Source: Sphingoaurantiacus capsulatus (lineage in GTDB: Bacteria; Pseudomonadota; Alphaproteobacteria; Sphingomonadales; Sphingomonadaceae). From it: 64,000 bases of DNA. The position numbers and the translations under genes were made by a program. Numbering within the stretch: the stretch's first letter is position 1; every line of letters starts with the position of its first letter. This document shows, piece after piece, positions 17,731-26,713 of the stretch. Location: NCBI RefSeq assembly GCF_042648405.1, contig NZ_JBHRXV010000006.1, positions 62,001 to 126,000 of the forward strand. Direction: 5' to 3'. The notes beneath the pieces are model-generated. The model was not told the DNA's origin and did no database searches. It worked only from the letters and a program-made list of their open reading frames with translations.

Positions 17731-17752
17731 CCCCTGCCCCTGCCCCTGCCCC
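17731..17752. repeat. Short tandem repeat (CCCCTG)3
   Basis: Three exact CCCCTG units plus CCCC lie directly beside the dnaB stop codon at 17754. This is a possible slippage site with no coding consequence. Confidence 0.8.
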
Positions 17753-17753
17753 G

Positions 17754-19250
17754 CTACTCGTACTGGTCCGGCAGATAGCCCTCGTCGACGATGTCGCTGA
17801 ACTTCGTCGTCATCTTGTGGAACATCATCGGGACGATGCCGGTGGAGCCGTGGCGCTGCTTGGCGACGATGCATTCGGCGCGGCCTTCGACCTTGTGGGC
17901 CTTGTCCAGCCAGGCCTGGAACTTCTCCGTTCCGTCCTCGGGCTTCTTCGTGGCGTGATAATATTCCTCGCGGTACACGAACATCACGATATCGGCGTCC
18001 TGCTCGATGGTGCCCGATTCGCGAAGGTCGGAGAGCAGGGGCCGCTTGTCCTCGCGCTGCTCGACGGCGCGGCTGAGCTGCGAGAGCGCCAGCACCGGCA
18101 CGTTCAGTTCTTTGGCCAGCGTCTTCAGGCCGCGGGTGATCTCCGAGATTTCCTGCACGCGGTTGTCGCCCGAGGATTTGGAGGTGCCCTGCAAGAGCTG
18201 AAGGTAATCGACGACGATCAGCCCGATGCCGCGCTGGCGCTTCAGACGGCGGGCGCGGGTGCGCAGCGCGGCGATGGTGAGGCCGGGCGTATCGTCGATG
18301 TAGAGCGGCAGATTTTCAAGATCGGCGGCGGCGCGGGCCAGGTGGCGAAAATCATTCTGGCTGATCTTGCCCATGCGCAGCGCTTCCGAGGACAGCCCCG
18401 ACTGCTCGGCGAGGATACGCGTCGCCAACTGGTCCGACGACATTTCGAGCGAGAAGAAGGCGACGCCGGCGCCGGCGGATTCGGTGGCCGAGGTGCCGAA
18501 ATCCTTGTCTTTCATCAGCCGCTGCGCGGCCGAGAAGGCAATATTGGTCGCAAGCGCGGTCTTTCCCATCGCCGGACGGCCAGCGAGAATAACGAGGTCG
18601 GAGCGGTGCAGGCCGCCGATCTTGGCGTTGAGACCTTCAAGTCCGGTGGTGATGCCTGACAGCGAGCCGCCCGACTTGATGGCCCGCTGCGCCATGTCGA
18701 CCGCAAGCATCGCCGAGGTCTTGAAATCCTTGACGCTGCCGGTGACCTCGCCCTGCTCGGCGACCTTGTACAGCGCCATCTCGGCTTCCTGCACCTTCGC
18801 CTGCGGGTCGATATCCTCGCTCAGATCGGTTGCCGACGTCACCATCTCTCGCCCCACGCGGACGAGTTCGCGCAACAGGGCGAGATCGTAGATCTGATTG
18901 GCGAAGTCGGTCGCCGCAATCAGCGCGCTGGCGCCGCCGTCCACGTTGATGAGCTGGATGAGATAGTCCGAAGGCGTATCGGCAAACTCAGGGTCGCCGA
19001 ACAGCATCGGCCGCAACGTGACCGCCGTGGCGATCTGATTGCGATCGGCGACGCGCAGGATGAGTTCATAGATGCGCCCGTTGAGCGGGCTGAAGAAATG
19101 CTCCGGCCGCAGCTTCGACTGCACATCCTCGATGAGCCGGTTGTCGATCAGCAACGCACCAAGGAGCGCAGCCTCGGTATCGAGGTTCTGCGGAAGCGAC
19201 GGCGGAGTCGTCGAATCATTTGCTACGGAACGCAGGGGTGTGATCGCCAT
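17754..19250 (-). CDS. dnaB: Replicative DNA helicase DnaB
   Basis: A 498-residue hexameric helicase. The N-terminal DnaB domain (NLDTEAALLGALLIDN, HFFSPLNGRIYELIL) is followed by the RecA-like core with Walker A GRPAMGKTALA, FFSLEMSSDQLATR, Walker B LIVVDYLQLL, and the arginine-finger region DLRESGTIEQDADIVMFVYRE. It unwinds the chromosome at the fork and recruits primase. The insert between Walker A and SLEMS is typical of alphaproteobacterial DnaB. A perfect DnaA box lies 86 nt upstream of the start. Confidence 0.97.
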   Translation of the reverse strand: MAITPLRSVANDSTTPPSLPQNLDTEAALLGALLIDNRLIEDVQSKLRPEHFFSPLNGRIYELILRVADRNQIATAVTLRPMLFGDPEFADTPSDYLIQLINVDGGASALIAATDFANQIYDLALLRELVRVGREMVTSATDLSEDIDPQAKVQEAEMALYKVAEQGEVTGSVKDFKTSAMLAVDMAQRAIKSGGSLSGITTGLEGLNAKIGGLHRSDLVILAGRPAMGKTALATNIAFSAAQRLMKDKDFGTSATESAGAGVAFFSLEMSSDQLATRILAEQSGLSSEALRMGKISQNDFRHLARAAADLENLPLYIDDTPGLTIAALRTRARRLKRQRGIGLIVVDYLQLLQGTSKSSGDNRVQEISEITRGLKTLAKELNVPVLALSQLSRAVEQREDKRPLLSDLRESGTIEQDADIVMFVYREEYYHATKKPEDGTEKFQAWLDKAHKVEGRAECIVAKQRHGSTGIVPMMFHKMTTKFSDIVDEGYLPDQYE

Positions 19251-19335
19251 GCCAGCTTACTCTCATTGAACCGCGCCGGGTCCAAAACCCATTGGGGATC
19301 GTTCCGGTAGAACCCGAACTTCGCGGGGGATAGCC

Positions 19336-19344
19336 TGTGGATAA
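19336..19344 (-). promoter_or_regulatory. Perfect DnaA box upstream of dnaB
   Basis: TGTGGATAA on the plus strand is TTATCCACA on the minus strand, the exact high-affinity DnaA-binding consensus. It lies 86 nt upstream of the dnaB start, on the dnaB strand, within a 156-bp intergenic gap. A single chance match is possible, but the location suggests DnaA control of dnaB. Confidence 0.5.
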
Positions 19345-19377
19345 GTTCGCTGACTCGATGCGATATCGTCGCACCCG

Positions 19378-19437
19378 TCACCCGACCTGCTGCGTCAGAC
19401 GGTCGATCAGGTCGCCCGACTGCATGAGATGGTCGCG
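19378..19437 (-). pseudogene. Duplicated 3' tail of the patatin-like gene (remnant)
   Basis: On the minus strand this stretch reads RDHLMQSGDLIDRLTQQV-stop, against REYLTHSGDLIDRLKKEV near the end of the patatin-like protein encoded at 19825. Over 55 nt (19383-19437) 44 bases match. It is too short to be a gene and overlaps, in another frame, the last codons of the 143-residue membrane protein gene. It is best explained as a relic of a duplicated or split patatin gene end. Confidence 0.7.
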
Positions 19438-19838
19438 ATCCGTGCCCAACGCCATGTTACCACAACGAAGATCAGGAAGGCGATCTGGCTTAAAAGCTGA
19501 GGGCTCGACGCCACATAGCCGAACAGCGCGCCTTCCGGCAGGCGGCGGGTCGTCACGGCGAGGTTGTGAGCCACATTCGTCGAGATAACCAACAACGCTG
19601 CCGGAACGCCGATGCGCGGCCGAACCAGCAGCAGGACGGCGATAAGCGGGTCGATGACCGTCAGGCTCGACCAATAGGCGGCACTAACGCCACCGACCCC
19701 ATGATAATCCCACAGCACTCCGTGCTGCAGCAAAGTGCGCGCGTGGTTCAGCCCGGCCAGCAGCAGGCAGGCGGCCCAGATGCCTCGGACGATGCGGCCT
19801 CGACGTTCAGCTGACGCCTTGTGTTCAGGCGGCGTCAT
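19407..19838 (-). CDS. Small membrane protein of unknown function
   Basis: A 143-residue protein with four predicted membrane segments (WAACLLLAGLNHARTLL, SLTVIDPLIAVLLLV, GVPAALLVISTNVAHNLAV, LSQIAFLIFVVVTWRWA). The topology resembles small DoxX-like or yqaE-scale proteins, but I recognise no family signature. Its ATG lies inside the end of the patatin-like gene (14-nt overlap), so translation is probably coupled. The last dozen codons run through the duplicated patatin tail in a different frame, so the present C-terminus may be secondary. GC is lower than that of the neighbours. Confidence 0.6.
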   Translation of the reverse strand: MTPPEHKASAERRGRIVRGIWAACLLLAGLNHARTLLQHGVLWDYHGVGGVSAAYWSSLTVIDPLIAVLLLVRPRIGVPAALLVISTNVAHNLAVTTRRLPEGALFGYVASSPQLLSQIAFLIFVVVTWRWARIATISCSRAT

Positions 19839-22167
19839 CGACCTCCTTCTTCAAACGATCGATCAGGTCGCCAGAGTGCGTCAGATATTCGCGCTCGGCG
19901 TCGAGAATGGCGTGGAAGGCGCGGCGCTTGAGCTTGTCGGTAAGGCCGGCGGGCAGCGCGGTGCCGCGCGGCAAGGAGCTGGCGACGATGTCGATGAGGC
20001 GTTCGGCGGCGTGGAGGCGCCCCCACAGATAATCGTTCTCCCGCCACGCCCGCGAGAAGAAGGCGCCGAAGGCGTTGAACTGGATGCCTTTCAGGGTCGC
20101 CGCCGCTCCGCCCTCGCGGATCGCGGTGGCGTCGTCGGGGGAGATGCGGTCGACCTTGATCTCGTCGAACTCGTCGAGGCCGTCGGTCTGTAGGAGCGGC
20201 AAGGTGGCGATGTCGAAGAAGGGGTAGCCGAGATAGGCGAGCACCAGCGAGCGGCGTACCGGCTTGCTGATATCATCGGCCATCAGCAATTCGATCATCC
20301 GCGCGTCGGCGGCCGCGTCGAGCGCCGACAGGCCGAGCGCGTCGCCGAGCGCGTCGAGCGCCGGCTGCGGGTCTTCTGCCAGGTCCCGCGCGGGCTCGCG
20401 CACGTCGCTGCCGAAGAAGCCGGGGGTGCGGCGATCGAGATAGGGCGCCAGCAGTTCGTAGAGGCCGGTCTTCATATGATCGAGCGCGGCGGGCGACTGG
20501 CCTTCGGGCAGGTCCGCCATCGTCAGGTTCAGGGTGCGGATGACGAAGCGCAGCCGGCGGATGCGGTACTGGATGTCGAAGCGCTTCAGGAAGGCGATGC
20601 AGGCGGTGGTGCCGCCGAGCAGCCCCGGTTTGGCCGTGACGTCGTTGACGGCGTTGCGGTTGACCCAGCGCCACAGCGAGGAACGGACGCGCTCGCGGGC
20701 GTCGCGCGCGACATGGTCGCCGAGGGGCGACAGCATCTCGGCGATATGCTCGACGACATGGCTGAGCTTCAGGTGCGCGTAGGCGGCATAGGCATAGCCG
20801 GCCTCGCGCGCGGCGGCCGTCTGCACCCGCGAGCGCCATTCGGTGAGCCGCGCGGTGGTGAGGCCGAAGAACATCAAGGTGCGGCCGAGCTCGCGCTCGA
20901 TCGCGGCGTCGACCTCGTCGCGCATGCCGGCGACGATATGGCGGAGACGGCGGACGCGCCTTGAGAGCGTGCCGAGCGATTCCAGATTGTCGCGGATCGG
21001 CTGTTCGCGCGGGATGTTCGACAGCGAATGCAGGATGGCGGTGAAGAAGCCCGGCGGCTCGTCGCTGCGCCCGCCCTTCATGCGGAACAGATGCCCGCCG
21101 GGCTTGGGGTCGATGTAGACAAAGCGCCGGTCGACCTCGCGGTGGGCCGGGCGCGCCCGCAATGCGTCGATGGCGGGGCGGAACGGGGCGTTGGCGAGCA
21201 CGCTGCCGTCGATCAGCGAGGCGTCCATCGGGTCGAGCCCCGCCGCCACCCGCTTGGCGAAGGCGCGCTGCAGGAAGGCGTCGCGGTCAGGCCAGACATC
21301 GCCGATCTCGCCGAGCACCTCGTCGAGTTCGCCGGCGCGGAACGGCGGGAAGGCGCCCGGGAAGGAGGCGGTGGCGCGCGCGGCGAAGGTCAGCGCGGCG
21401 CGGGTGCCGATGGCGCGCGGCGCGGTGCGCCCCTCGTCGCGGAAGCTGATCAGCAGGCGATGCTCGGTTTCCATCACCGAGGGCGGCGAATTCAAGGGCA
21501 GATGCTCGGGATAGCCGTAGAAATCGGTGGTGGTGACGAACAGGTCGAGCGGCTGGCCGGGGGGTAGCAGCGCCGGGGTGCGCTTGCCCTGCTCCATCGC
21601 CTCCAGCGCCTCGTAGAGCAGCCGGGTGAAGCCGGCGCCCGAGAAGGGTGGCTCGAACCAGCGCGAGCGGATGAAGCGCGACAGCTTCAGCCGCACTTCC
21701 TCGCGCGCCACGGGGTCGGCGATGCGGTCGACGTCGTCGCCGCGGTCGCGCGAGGCGAACCAGACCAGCGGGCGGGCGTAGAGCTTGCTCCACGCCGAGG
21801 CCGGGGCCGCGTCGGGGTCGAGCAGCTTTTCGATATCGGCGTTTTCGAGCCAGAGGTGGCGTAAGGGTTCCATGTCGTGGCCGCCGGCGACGGCATGGGC
21901 GAGCTGGATGCCGTTGATGCCGCCGGCGCTGGCGCCCGCGACGATATCGACGACGAGGCGCAAATTCACATGCGGCGCCATCGCCTGCAGCAGGTCACGG
22001 TAGACGACGGCGCTGTCGTCGAGCGAATCGGCGGGCTCGCCGCGTTCGTGCACCGATCGGCTGGCGCGCAGCAGCTTCCACGCCTCCTTGACGATGCCGT
22101 GCATGTACACCGCGAGGCTGACGCCGCCGTAGCAGACCAAGGCCAGCCGAAGCTCTTTTTCCCGCAA
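19825..22167 (-). CDS. Patatin-like phospholipase family protein (large, DUF3376-type)
   Basis: A 780-residue protein with a patatin domain: oxyanion-type loop GGVSLAVYMHG (14-24), nucleophile elbow GASAG (Ser80) and dyad Asp in LIDGSVLANAPF, followed by a long alpha-helical C-terminal region specific to the large patatin-related proteins. A lipid acyl hydrolase is likely; the substrate is unknown. The start is TTG at 22167 (TTG CGG GAA), with GAGGAG eight to nine bases upstream; no ATG lies near the conserved KELRLALVCYGG beginning. The 3' end is partly duplicated 400 bp downstream. Confidence 0.9.
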   Translation of the reverse strand: MREKELRLALVCYGGVSLAVYMHGIVKEAWKLLRASRSVHERGEPADSLDDSAVVYRDLLQAMAPHVNLRLVVDIVAGASAGGINGIQLAHAVAGGHDMEPLRHLWLENADIEKLLDPDAAPASAWSKLYARPLVWFASRDRGDDVDRIADPVAREEVRLKLSRFIRSRWFEPPFSGAGFTRLLYEALEAMEQGKRTPALLPPGQPLDLFVTTTDFYGYPEHLPLNSPPSVMETEHRLLISFRDEGRTAPRAIGTRAALTFAARATASFPGAFPPFRAGELDEVLGEIGDVWPDRDAFLQRAFAKRVAAGLDPMDASLIDGSVLANAPFRPAIDALRARPAHREVDRRFVYIDPKPGGHLFRMKGGRSDEPPGFFTAILHSLSNIPREQPIRDNLESLGTLSRRVRRLRHIVAGMRDEVDAAIERELGRTLMFFGLTTARLTEWRSRVQTAAAREAGYAYAAYAHLKLSHVVEHIAEMLSPLGDHVARDARERVRSSLWRWVNRNAVNDVTAKPGLLGGTTACIAFLKRFDIQYRIRRLRFVIRTLNLTMADLPEGQSPAALDHMKTGLYELLAPYLDRRTPGFFGSDVREPARDLAEDPQPALDALGDALGLSALDAAADARMIELLMADDISKPVRRSLVLAYLGYPFFDIATLPLLQTDGLDEFDEIKVDRISPDDATAIREGGAAATLKGIQFNAFGAFFSRAWRENDYLWGRLHAAERLIDIVASSLPRGTALPAGLTDKLKRRAFHAILDAEREYLTHSGDLIDRLKKEVDDAA

Positions 22168-22195
22168 CCCGCTCGCTCCTCAGCCCTCGTTCACA

Positions 22196-22224
22196 TTGAA
22201 CCATCGCATATGGGACTCGTTCAA
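22196..22224. promoter_or_regulatory. Inverted repeat TTGAAC-N17-GTTCAA between divergent genes
   Basis: Perfect 6-nt arms (22196-22201 and 22219-22224) with CATATG near the centre lie in the 89-bp gap between the patatin-like gene and the EF-hand gene. It may be an operator. It also resembles a degenerate EcfG promoter in each direction (TGAAC-N16-CGTT on the plus strand), one base off the -35 consensus GGAAC. Confidence 0.4.
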
Positions 22225-22256
22225 CCCCGCAGAGACGATTGAGGGAAGGAACAACG

Positions 22257-22739
22257 ATGAAGCAGTTTATACTGGTAGCGATGGCCGGCGCTTCGCTCGC
22301 CGCCTGCGCCGACACCAACAACGGCCTTGGCAATATCGCCGACAACAGCACCGTCCGGGCCGGCGCCATCGGCGCGGCGGGCGGCGCCGCGATCGGCGCG
22401 GTCGTGCCGGGCCTGTCGACCGCCGAAGGCGCGGCGATCGGCGCCGCGGTCGGCGTGATCGCCGACGCGACCGGCGTGCTGCGCGACCGCAACGGCCGCA
22501 CCGCGGGCGGCTATGGCGGCGCCGGCTGGGCGGAGATCGACAGCGACGTCCGCAACGATGTCGCGCTGCAGCAGCGCGTCATCGCCCGCTATGACACCAA
22601 TCGCGACAACTCGCTGGATCGCGCCGAAGGCCAGCTGGCCGATCGCGACCTGAAGCGGCTGATGGACACCGACAACAACGGCAACATCAGCAACGACGAA
22701 TATAACCGCAACCGCGAGTACGCGCTGCGCAATATCTAG
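22257..22739 (+). CDS. EF-hand lipoprotein with glycine-zipper segment
   Basis: A 160-residue lipoprotein (LAAC, Cys17). Residues 36-75 are Gly/Ala-rich (GAIGAAGGAAIGAVVPG, AAIGAAVGVIAD), a glycine-zipper-type membrane or oligomerisation segment. The C-terminal third has two canonical EF-hand loops, DTNRDNSLDRAE (113-124) and DTDNNGNISNDE (137-148), with acidic residues at positions 1, 3 or 5, and 12, so calcium binding is likely. The ATG has a good GAAGGA upstream. It stands alone and is followed by a hairpin terminator. Function is unknown; a calcium-responsive envelope protein is an inference. Confidence 0.85.
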   Translation: MKQFILVAMAGASLAACADTNNGLGNIADNSTVRAGAIGAAGGAAIGAVVPGLSTAEGAAIGAAVGVIADATGVLRDRNGRTAGGYGGAGWAEIDSDVRNDVALQQRVIARYDTNRDNSLDRAEGQLADRDLKRLMDTDNNGNISNDEYNRNREYALRNI

Positions 22740-22751
22740 CGAAGTGCATAG

Positions 22752-22784
22752 GCCCCTCCCGCTTGCACAAGCGGCGGGAGGGGT
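22752..22784 (+). terminator. GC-rich hairpin after the EF-hand gene
   Basis: CCCCTCCCGC (22753-22762) pairs with GCGGGAGGGG (22774-22783), with an alternative inner hairpin GCTT-GCAC-AAGC. It starts 13 nt after the stop codon and has no T tract. It may be a terminator or another dispersed palindrome. Confidence 0.5.
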
Positions 22785-22822
22785 CCAGCATCCGGCCCTC
22801 TGGCTAATCGGGGGAGGATGCC

Positions 22823-23254
22823 GTGAACCTAAGTCCCAATGATATCTCCGTTCTGCACGCCGTGCTCGGCATGGCGGTGCTCAGCCTCGTCATGTTCATC
22901 TGGATGTACGCCAAGCGCATCCCGGCGATGAACGCGGCGAAGGTCGATCCGCAGGCGGCGATGCACCCGGGCTCCTTGAACAGCCTGCCGAGCGACGCGC
23001 GCCGGGTGGCGGACAATTACAATCACCTCTGGGAAGCGCCGACGCTGTTCTATGCGATGGCCTTCTATATCGTGGTGATCGGTCATGCCGACCAGCTGCA
23101 CGTGTGGTGCGCCTGGGCCTATCTGGGCCTGCGCGTGCTGCATTCGCTGGTGCAGGCGACGTTCAACAAGGTGGCACTGCGCTTCCTGCTGTTCACGCTA
23201 TCGTGGGTGGCGCTCGGCGTGATGATCGTGCGGGAATTGCTGGCGGCGCTCTAG
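22823..23254 (+). CDS. MAPEG family membrane protein
   Basis: A 143-residue protein with four membrane helices and the MAPEG pattern: an N-terminal helix ending in K-R, then DNYNHLWEAPTLFYAMAFY (the N/E-rich second helix start) and WAYLGLRVLHSLVQATFN. MAPEG proteins include microsomal glutathione transferases and eicosanoid enzymes; bacterial members may conjugate glutathione to lipids or electrophiles. The start is GTG at 22823; an upstream ATG (ATGCCGTGA) terminates at once. Its TAG stop shares the CTAG palindrome with the stop of the convergent TPR gene. Confidence 0.88.
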   Translation: MNLSPNDISVLHAVLGMAVLSLVMFIWMYAKRIPAMNAAKVDPQAAMHPGSLNSLPSDARRVADNYNHLWEAPTLFYAMAFYIVVIGHADQLHVWCAWAYLGLRVLHSLVQATFNKVALRFLLFTLSWVALGVMIVRELLAAL

Positions 23255-24799
23255 CGGCGCTCCGGCGCGGGAGCCTCGACTACGAAATCAAGCACGCGAC
23301 CATGGCGCGCGACGGCCTTCATCAACTGGTCGTCGCTGCGCAGCCGCTCGCGGAAAGCCTGGGTGCGGAGCACGCTCGGCGTGGCGCGGCGCACCTGGTT
23401 GACCGGTTGTAGATAGATCAACGGGAAGCTGCGGCGATCACGATTAGCCAGCAGCGACATGAGAAAGCTTCGCGCATCGGCGAGACGGCCCGTGCAAGCC
23501 AGAAGCGCCATGTAAGATGCCGGCAGCCGCTGTTGCGCGGCGGTGACGATATTAGCCGAAGACGCATCTTGCGATCGACCGAGTTCGTGAAGCGCGCAGG
23601 CCCTGACACCATGCATCGCCACCCTGGCCCCCTCATTCACCGCCGGGCCGAGAGCCTCGGCCTCCGCGATCACCGGCTCGATGGCGGCCAGCGCGGCTTC
23701 CGTGCGTCCGAAATCCAACAGGAGGCGGGCGCCGTTCGCGGTGTAGTTCAGCCGGCTGGCATCGTCCTTCGACCCGTTGCTCGGCGAGCTTGCGGAGCAA
23801 GGCCAGCCCGTCGTCCAAGCGGCCGTTGACCGCCAGCGATGTTGCGACGAGGGGCGCGAGCGACGGCGCATCATCCTCGGGATCATCGAGCGCGGGGTCG
23901 CTGAGGATCGGCAGGAAAAGGTCGATCACCGCCGCGTCATCGCCCGCCGCGCGAAGATACCCCGCATAGCCTCGCGCCGCGCCGAGTGCGCGGCTTGCTT
24001 CCCAATCGCGCTTCCGTTCGGCGGCGTACATTGCCCACTGCCGCTCAAGGCGCGCGCCCGCCCAGTTCTCGATGGCAGGCCAGAGGCGCGTGAACTCCTT
24101 GTCGACGAGCAGCATGGCGAATTGATCGGGATGATAGAGCGACGGCACCAGCGCCTGTGCCCCCGCGACGTCGCCGGCGCGCATCTTGGCGCGAAGGCTC
24201 GACATCGCCAACGCGGCCTGATCGCCAGCGTCGCCCATCACAAAGCCGATTTCGGACAGGCGGGCGGCGAGAAGATCAGCCCGCCGCGTATCGCCGCCGT
24301 CGCGAAGCCGGCCCACCAGGGCCTCGATGAGATCGCGGTCGGAGCTTGCGGCCAGGGCAGGATCGTCCCGGCTGACCGTCAGCCAGAGATCAGCGGCACG
24401 CGCAGGATTGCCCCCATAGGTATGGATTATCGCGCCAAGGTACTTCGGAACCGCCTCCGCCGGCAGCAGCCGGATGGCCTCGTCGATCGACTGACGGGCG
24501 GTGGTCATGACTTGCAGGCTGTCGCTGTCGCCCTGCATCAGCATGTCGGCGCGCGTGAACTGCACGTAGCCGCGCAGCGGCGTCGGGGCGATGAGCTTGG
24601 CCAGCACAGCTTCGAGGCGGGGAAGGAGCCGCGCGGCGCTGTCGCCACCGCTATACTCCGCCATGATCGACAACAGCTCGGGCAGATGCTCTCGCTCGGC
24701 AGGCGTTACGATGGCCGACGGATCCAGGCGCTGCGCGTGCGCAGGCTCCGGCGCCGCGATCAGCAACCCCGTCAACAATGCTATCGCCATCAACCGCAT
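23251..24799 (-). pseudogene. Periplasmic TPR-like protein gene with a single frameshift
   Basis: Two overlapping frames together make one protein. The first begins with a signal peptide (MAIALLTGLLIAAPEPAHAQ) and runs helical, TPR/SEL1-like repeats to LALLRKLAEQR; the protein then continues in the next frame as SKDDASRLNYTANGARLLLDF to APERR. Removing one G from the GGG at 23773-23775 (CCC on the plus strand) joins them into 515 residues. The coding character on both sides is intact, so this is either a sequencing indel in a homopolymer or a very recent mutation. Function is unknown; a periplasmic repeat protein that binds other proteins is a guess from the fold. Confidence 0.8.
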
Positions 24800-24868
24800 G
24801 ATGAGCCCCCCAGCGCATGATAGGCGGGGCCGGCTTGCTTCTCAAATGCTGCGATCTCGCGGCCGCCC

Positions 24869-26662
24869 CTATTCAGCCGCTTCCATCGCTTCGGCCTCTG
24901 CCTCCGCCTGCTGGCGCAGCCACATCGCGGCGTAGAGGCCGTCGCGCGCCAGCAGCAGGGCGTGGGTGCCGCGTTCGACGATGCGGCCCTGATCCATGAC
25001 GATGATCTCGTCGGCGTCGACCACCGTCGAGAGGCGGTGGGCGATAACGAGCGTGGTGCGATGCTCGGCGACGCGCTTCAGCGCCGACTGGATGTCCGCC
25101 TCGGTCGCGGAATCGAGCGCGCTGGTCGCCTCGTCGAGGATGAGGATGGCGGGGTCCTTGAGGATGGTGCGCGCGATGGCGACGCGCTGCTTCTCGCCGC
25201 CCGAGAGCTTCAATCCGCGCTCGCCGACCGTCGTTTCATAGCCGTCGGGCAGCGACATGACGAAATCGTGGATCTGCGCTTGCCGGGCGGCGACCTCGAT
25301 CTCGGCCTGCGACGCGCCGGCGCGGCCGTAGCCGATATTGTAGGCGATGCTGTCGTTGAACAGCACGGTGTCCTGCGGGACGATGCCGATGGCAGCGCGC
25401 AGGCTGGCTTGCGTGACCTGCGAAATATCCTGCCCGTCGATCGTCACCCGGCCGCCGGCGATGTCGTAGAAGCGGTAGAGGATGCGGCTGATCGTCGATT
25501 TGCCCGCACCCGAATGGCCGACGATGGCGAGGGTGGCGCCGGGTGCCACGTCGAGGTCGAGGTCATGGAGGATCGGCCGCCGCGCCTCATAGGCGAAATC
25601 GACATGCTCGAAGCGGACATGGCCGCCGCTGACGGCGAGCGGCGGCGCGCCGGGGGCATCCTCGATCTCGGCCTCGGTATCGAGCAGGGTGAACATCTGC
25701 TCCATGTCGATCAGGCCCTGCTTGATCTCGCGATAGACCCAGCCGAGCATGTCGAGCGGGCGGAAGAGCTGCGCGAGCAGGGTGTTGACCAGCACCACAT
25801 CGCCGACGGTCAGCCGCCCTTGCGCGAAGCCCCACACCGTCCACGCCATCGCGGCGCCCATCATCAAATTGGTGATCAGCGACTGGCCCACGTTGAGCGC
25901 AGCGAGGCTGGTCTCGTTCTTCACCGCCGCGTCGCGGTAGCGGGTGATCGCGCCGCGGTAATGGTCGTGCTCGACCTGCTCGGCGCTGAAATATTTGACG
26001 GTTTCATAGTTGAGGAGGCTGTCGACGGCGCGCGCGGTCGCCTTGTTGTCATGGTCGACCATCTGCCGCCGCACCCGGTTGCGCCAGTCGGTGACGATGC
26101 GGGTGTAGAGGATATAGACGGCGACCATCACCAGGGTGGCGACCACCAGCGGCCAGCCGAGCTTCACCCCGAAGATGATGCAGACGGCGGTCAGCTCGAT
26201 GATCGTCGGGGCGATGTTGAAGAGGAGGAAGTAGAGCATCGTATCGACGCTCTTGGTCCCGCGCTCGACGATGCGGGTGAGCGAGCCGGTGCGGCGCTCG
26301 AGGTGGAAACGCAGCGAAAGGCGGTGGATCTGCGCGAACACGTCGAGCGCGAGGTTGCGCGCCGCGGTCTGGCCGACGCGCTCGAACACGGCGTTGCGCA
26401 GATTGTCGAACAGCACCCCGCCGAAGCGCGCGCCGGCGTAGGCGACCACCAGCCCGACCGCGAGCGCGATGCCGGCGTCGACGCCCTTCGCCAGCTCGTC
26501 GATCGCGCCCTTGTAGGCGAAGGGCATGACCAAGGTGATCGCCTTCGCGAGCAGCACCAGTACCAAAGCGACCGCCACCCGCACCCGCAGGCCCGGCGAT
26601 TCCGCCGGCCAGAGATAGGGCAGGAAGCGACGCAAAGTGGTGAACGACGGGGAGGGCTGCAT
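24869..26662 (-). CDS. Atm1-type ABC exporter (glutathione conjugate / heavy metal)
   Basis: A 597-residue half-transporter with six membrane helices (about residues 25-300) fused to an ATPase domain with Walker A GHSGAGKST, Q-loop VPQDTVLFNDSIAYNI, signature LSGGEKQR, Walker B ILILDEATSALD and switch IAHRLSTV. The membrane part has the Atm1/HMT1 features RRTGSLTRIVERGTKS and DSLLNYETVKYF; the related Novosphingobium Atm1 exports glutathione-metal complexes and oxidised glutathione. The start MQPSPSFTTL was chosen for homology. It probably acts in metal and thiol-stress detoxification. Confidence 0.92.
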   Translation of the reverse strand: MQPSPSFTTLRRFLPYLWPAESPGLRVRVAVALVLVLLAKAITLVMPFAYKGAIDELAKGVDAGIALAVGLVVAYAGARFGGVLFDNLRNAVFERVGQTAARNLALDVFAQIHRLSLRFHLERRTGSLTRIVERGTKSVDTMLYFLLFNIAPTIIELTAVCIIFGVKLGWPLVVATLVMVAVYILYTRIVTDWRNRVRRQMVDHDNKATARAVDSLLNYETVKYFSAEQVEHDHYRGAITRYRDAAVKNETSLAALNVGQSLITNLMMGAAMAWTVWGFAQGRLTVGDVVLVNTLLAQLFRPLDMLGWVYREIKQGLIDMEQMFTLLDTEAEIEDAPGAPPLAVSGGHVRFEHVDFAYEARRPILHDLDLDVAPGATLAIVGHSGAGKSTISRILYRFYDIAGGRVTIDGQDISQVTQASLRAAIGIVPQDTVLFNDSIAYNIGYGRAGASQAEIEVAARQAQIHDFVMSLPDGYETTVGERGLKLSGGEKQRVAIARTILKDPAILILDEATSALDSATEADIQSALKRVAEHRTTLVIAHRLSTVVDADEIIVMDQGRIVERGTHALLLARDGLYAAMWLRQQAEAEAEAMEAAE

Positions 26663-26713
26663 GTGCTCCCTAGATAGGCCTGAATCGGCTCGTCGCAACG
26701 CGGTTCCGTTTAA

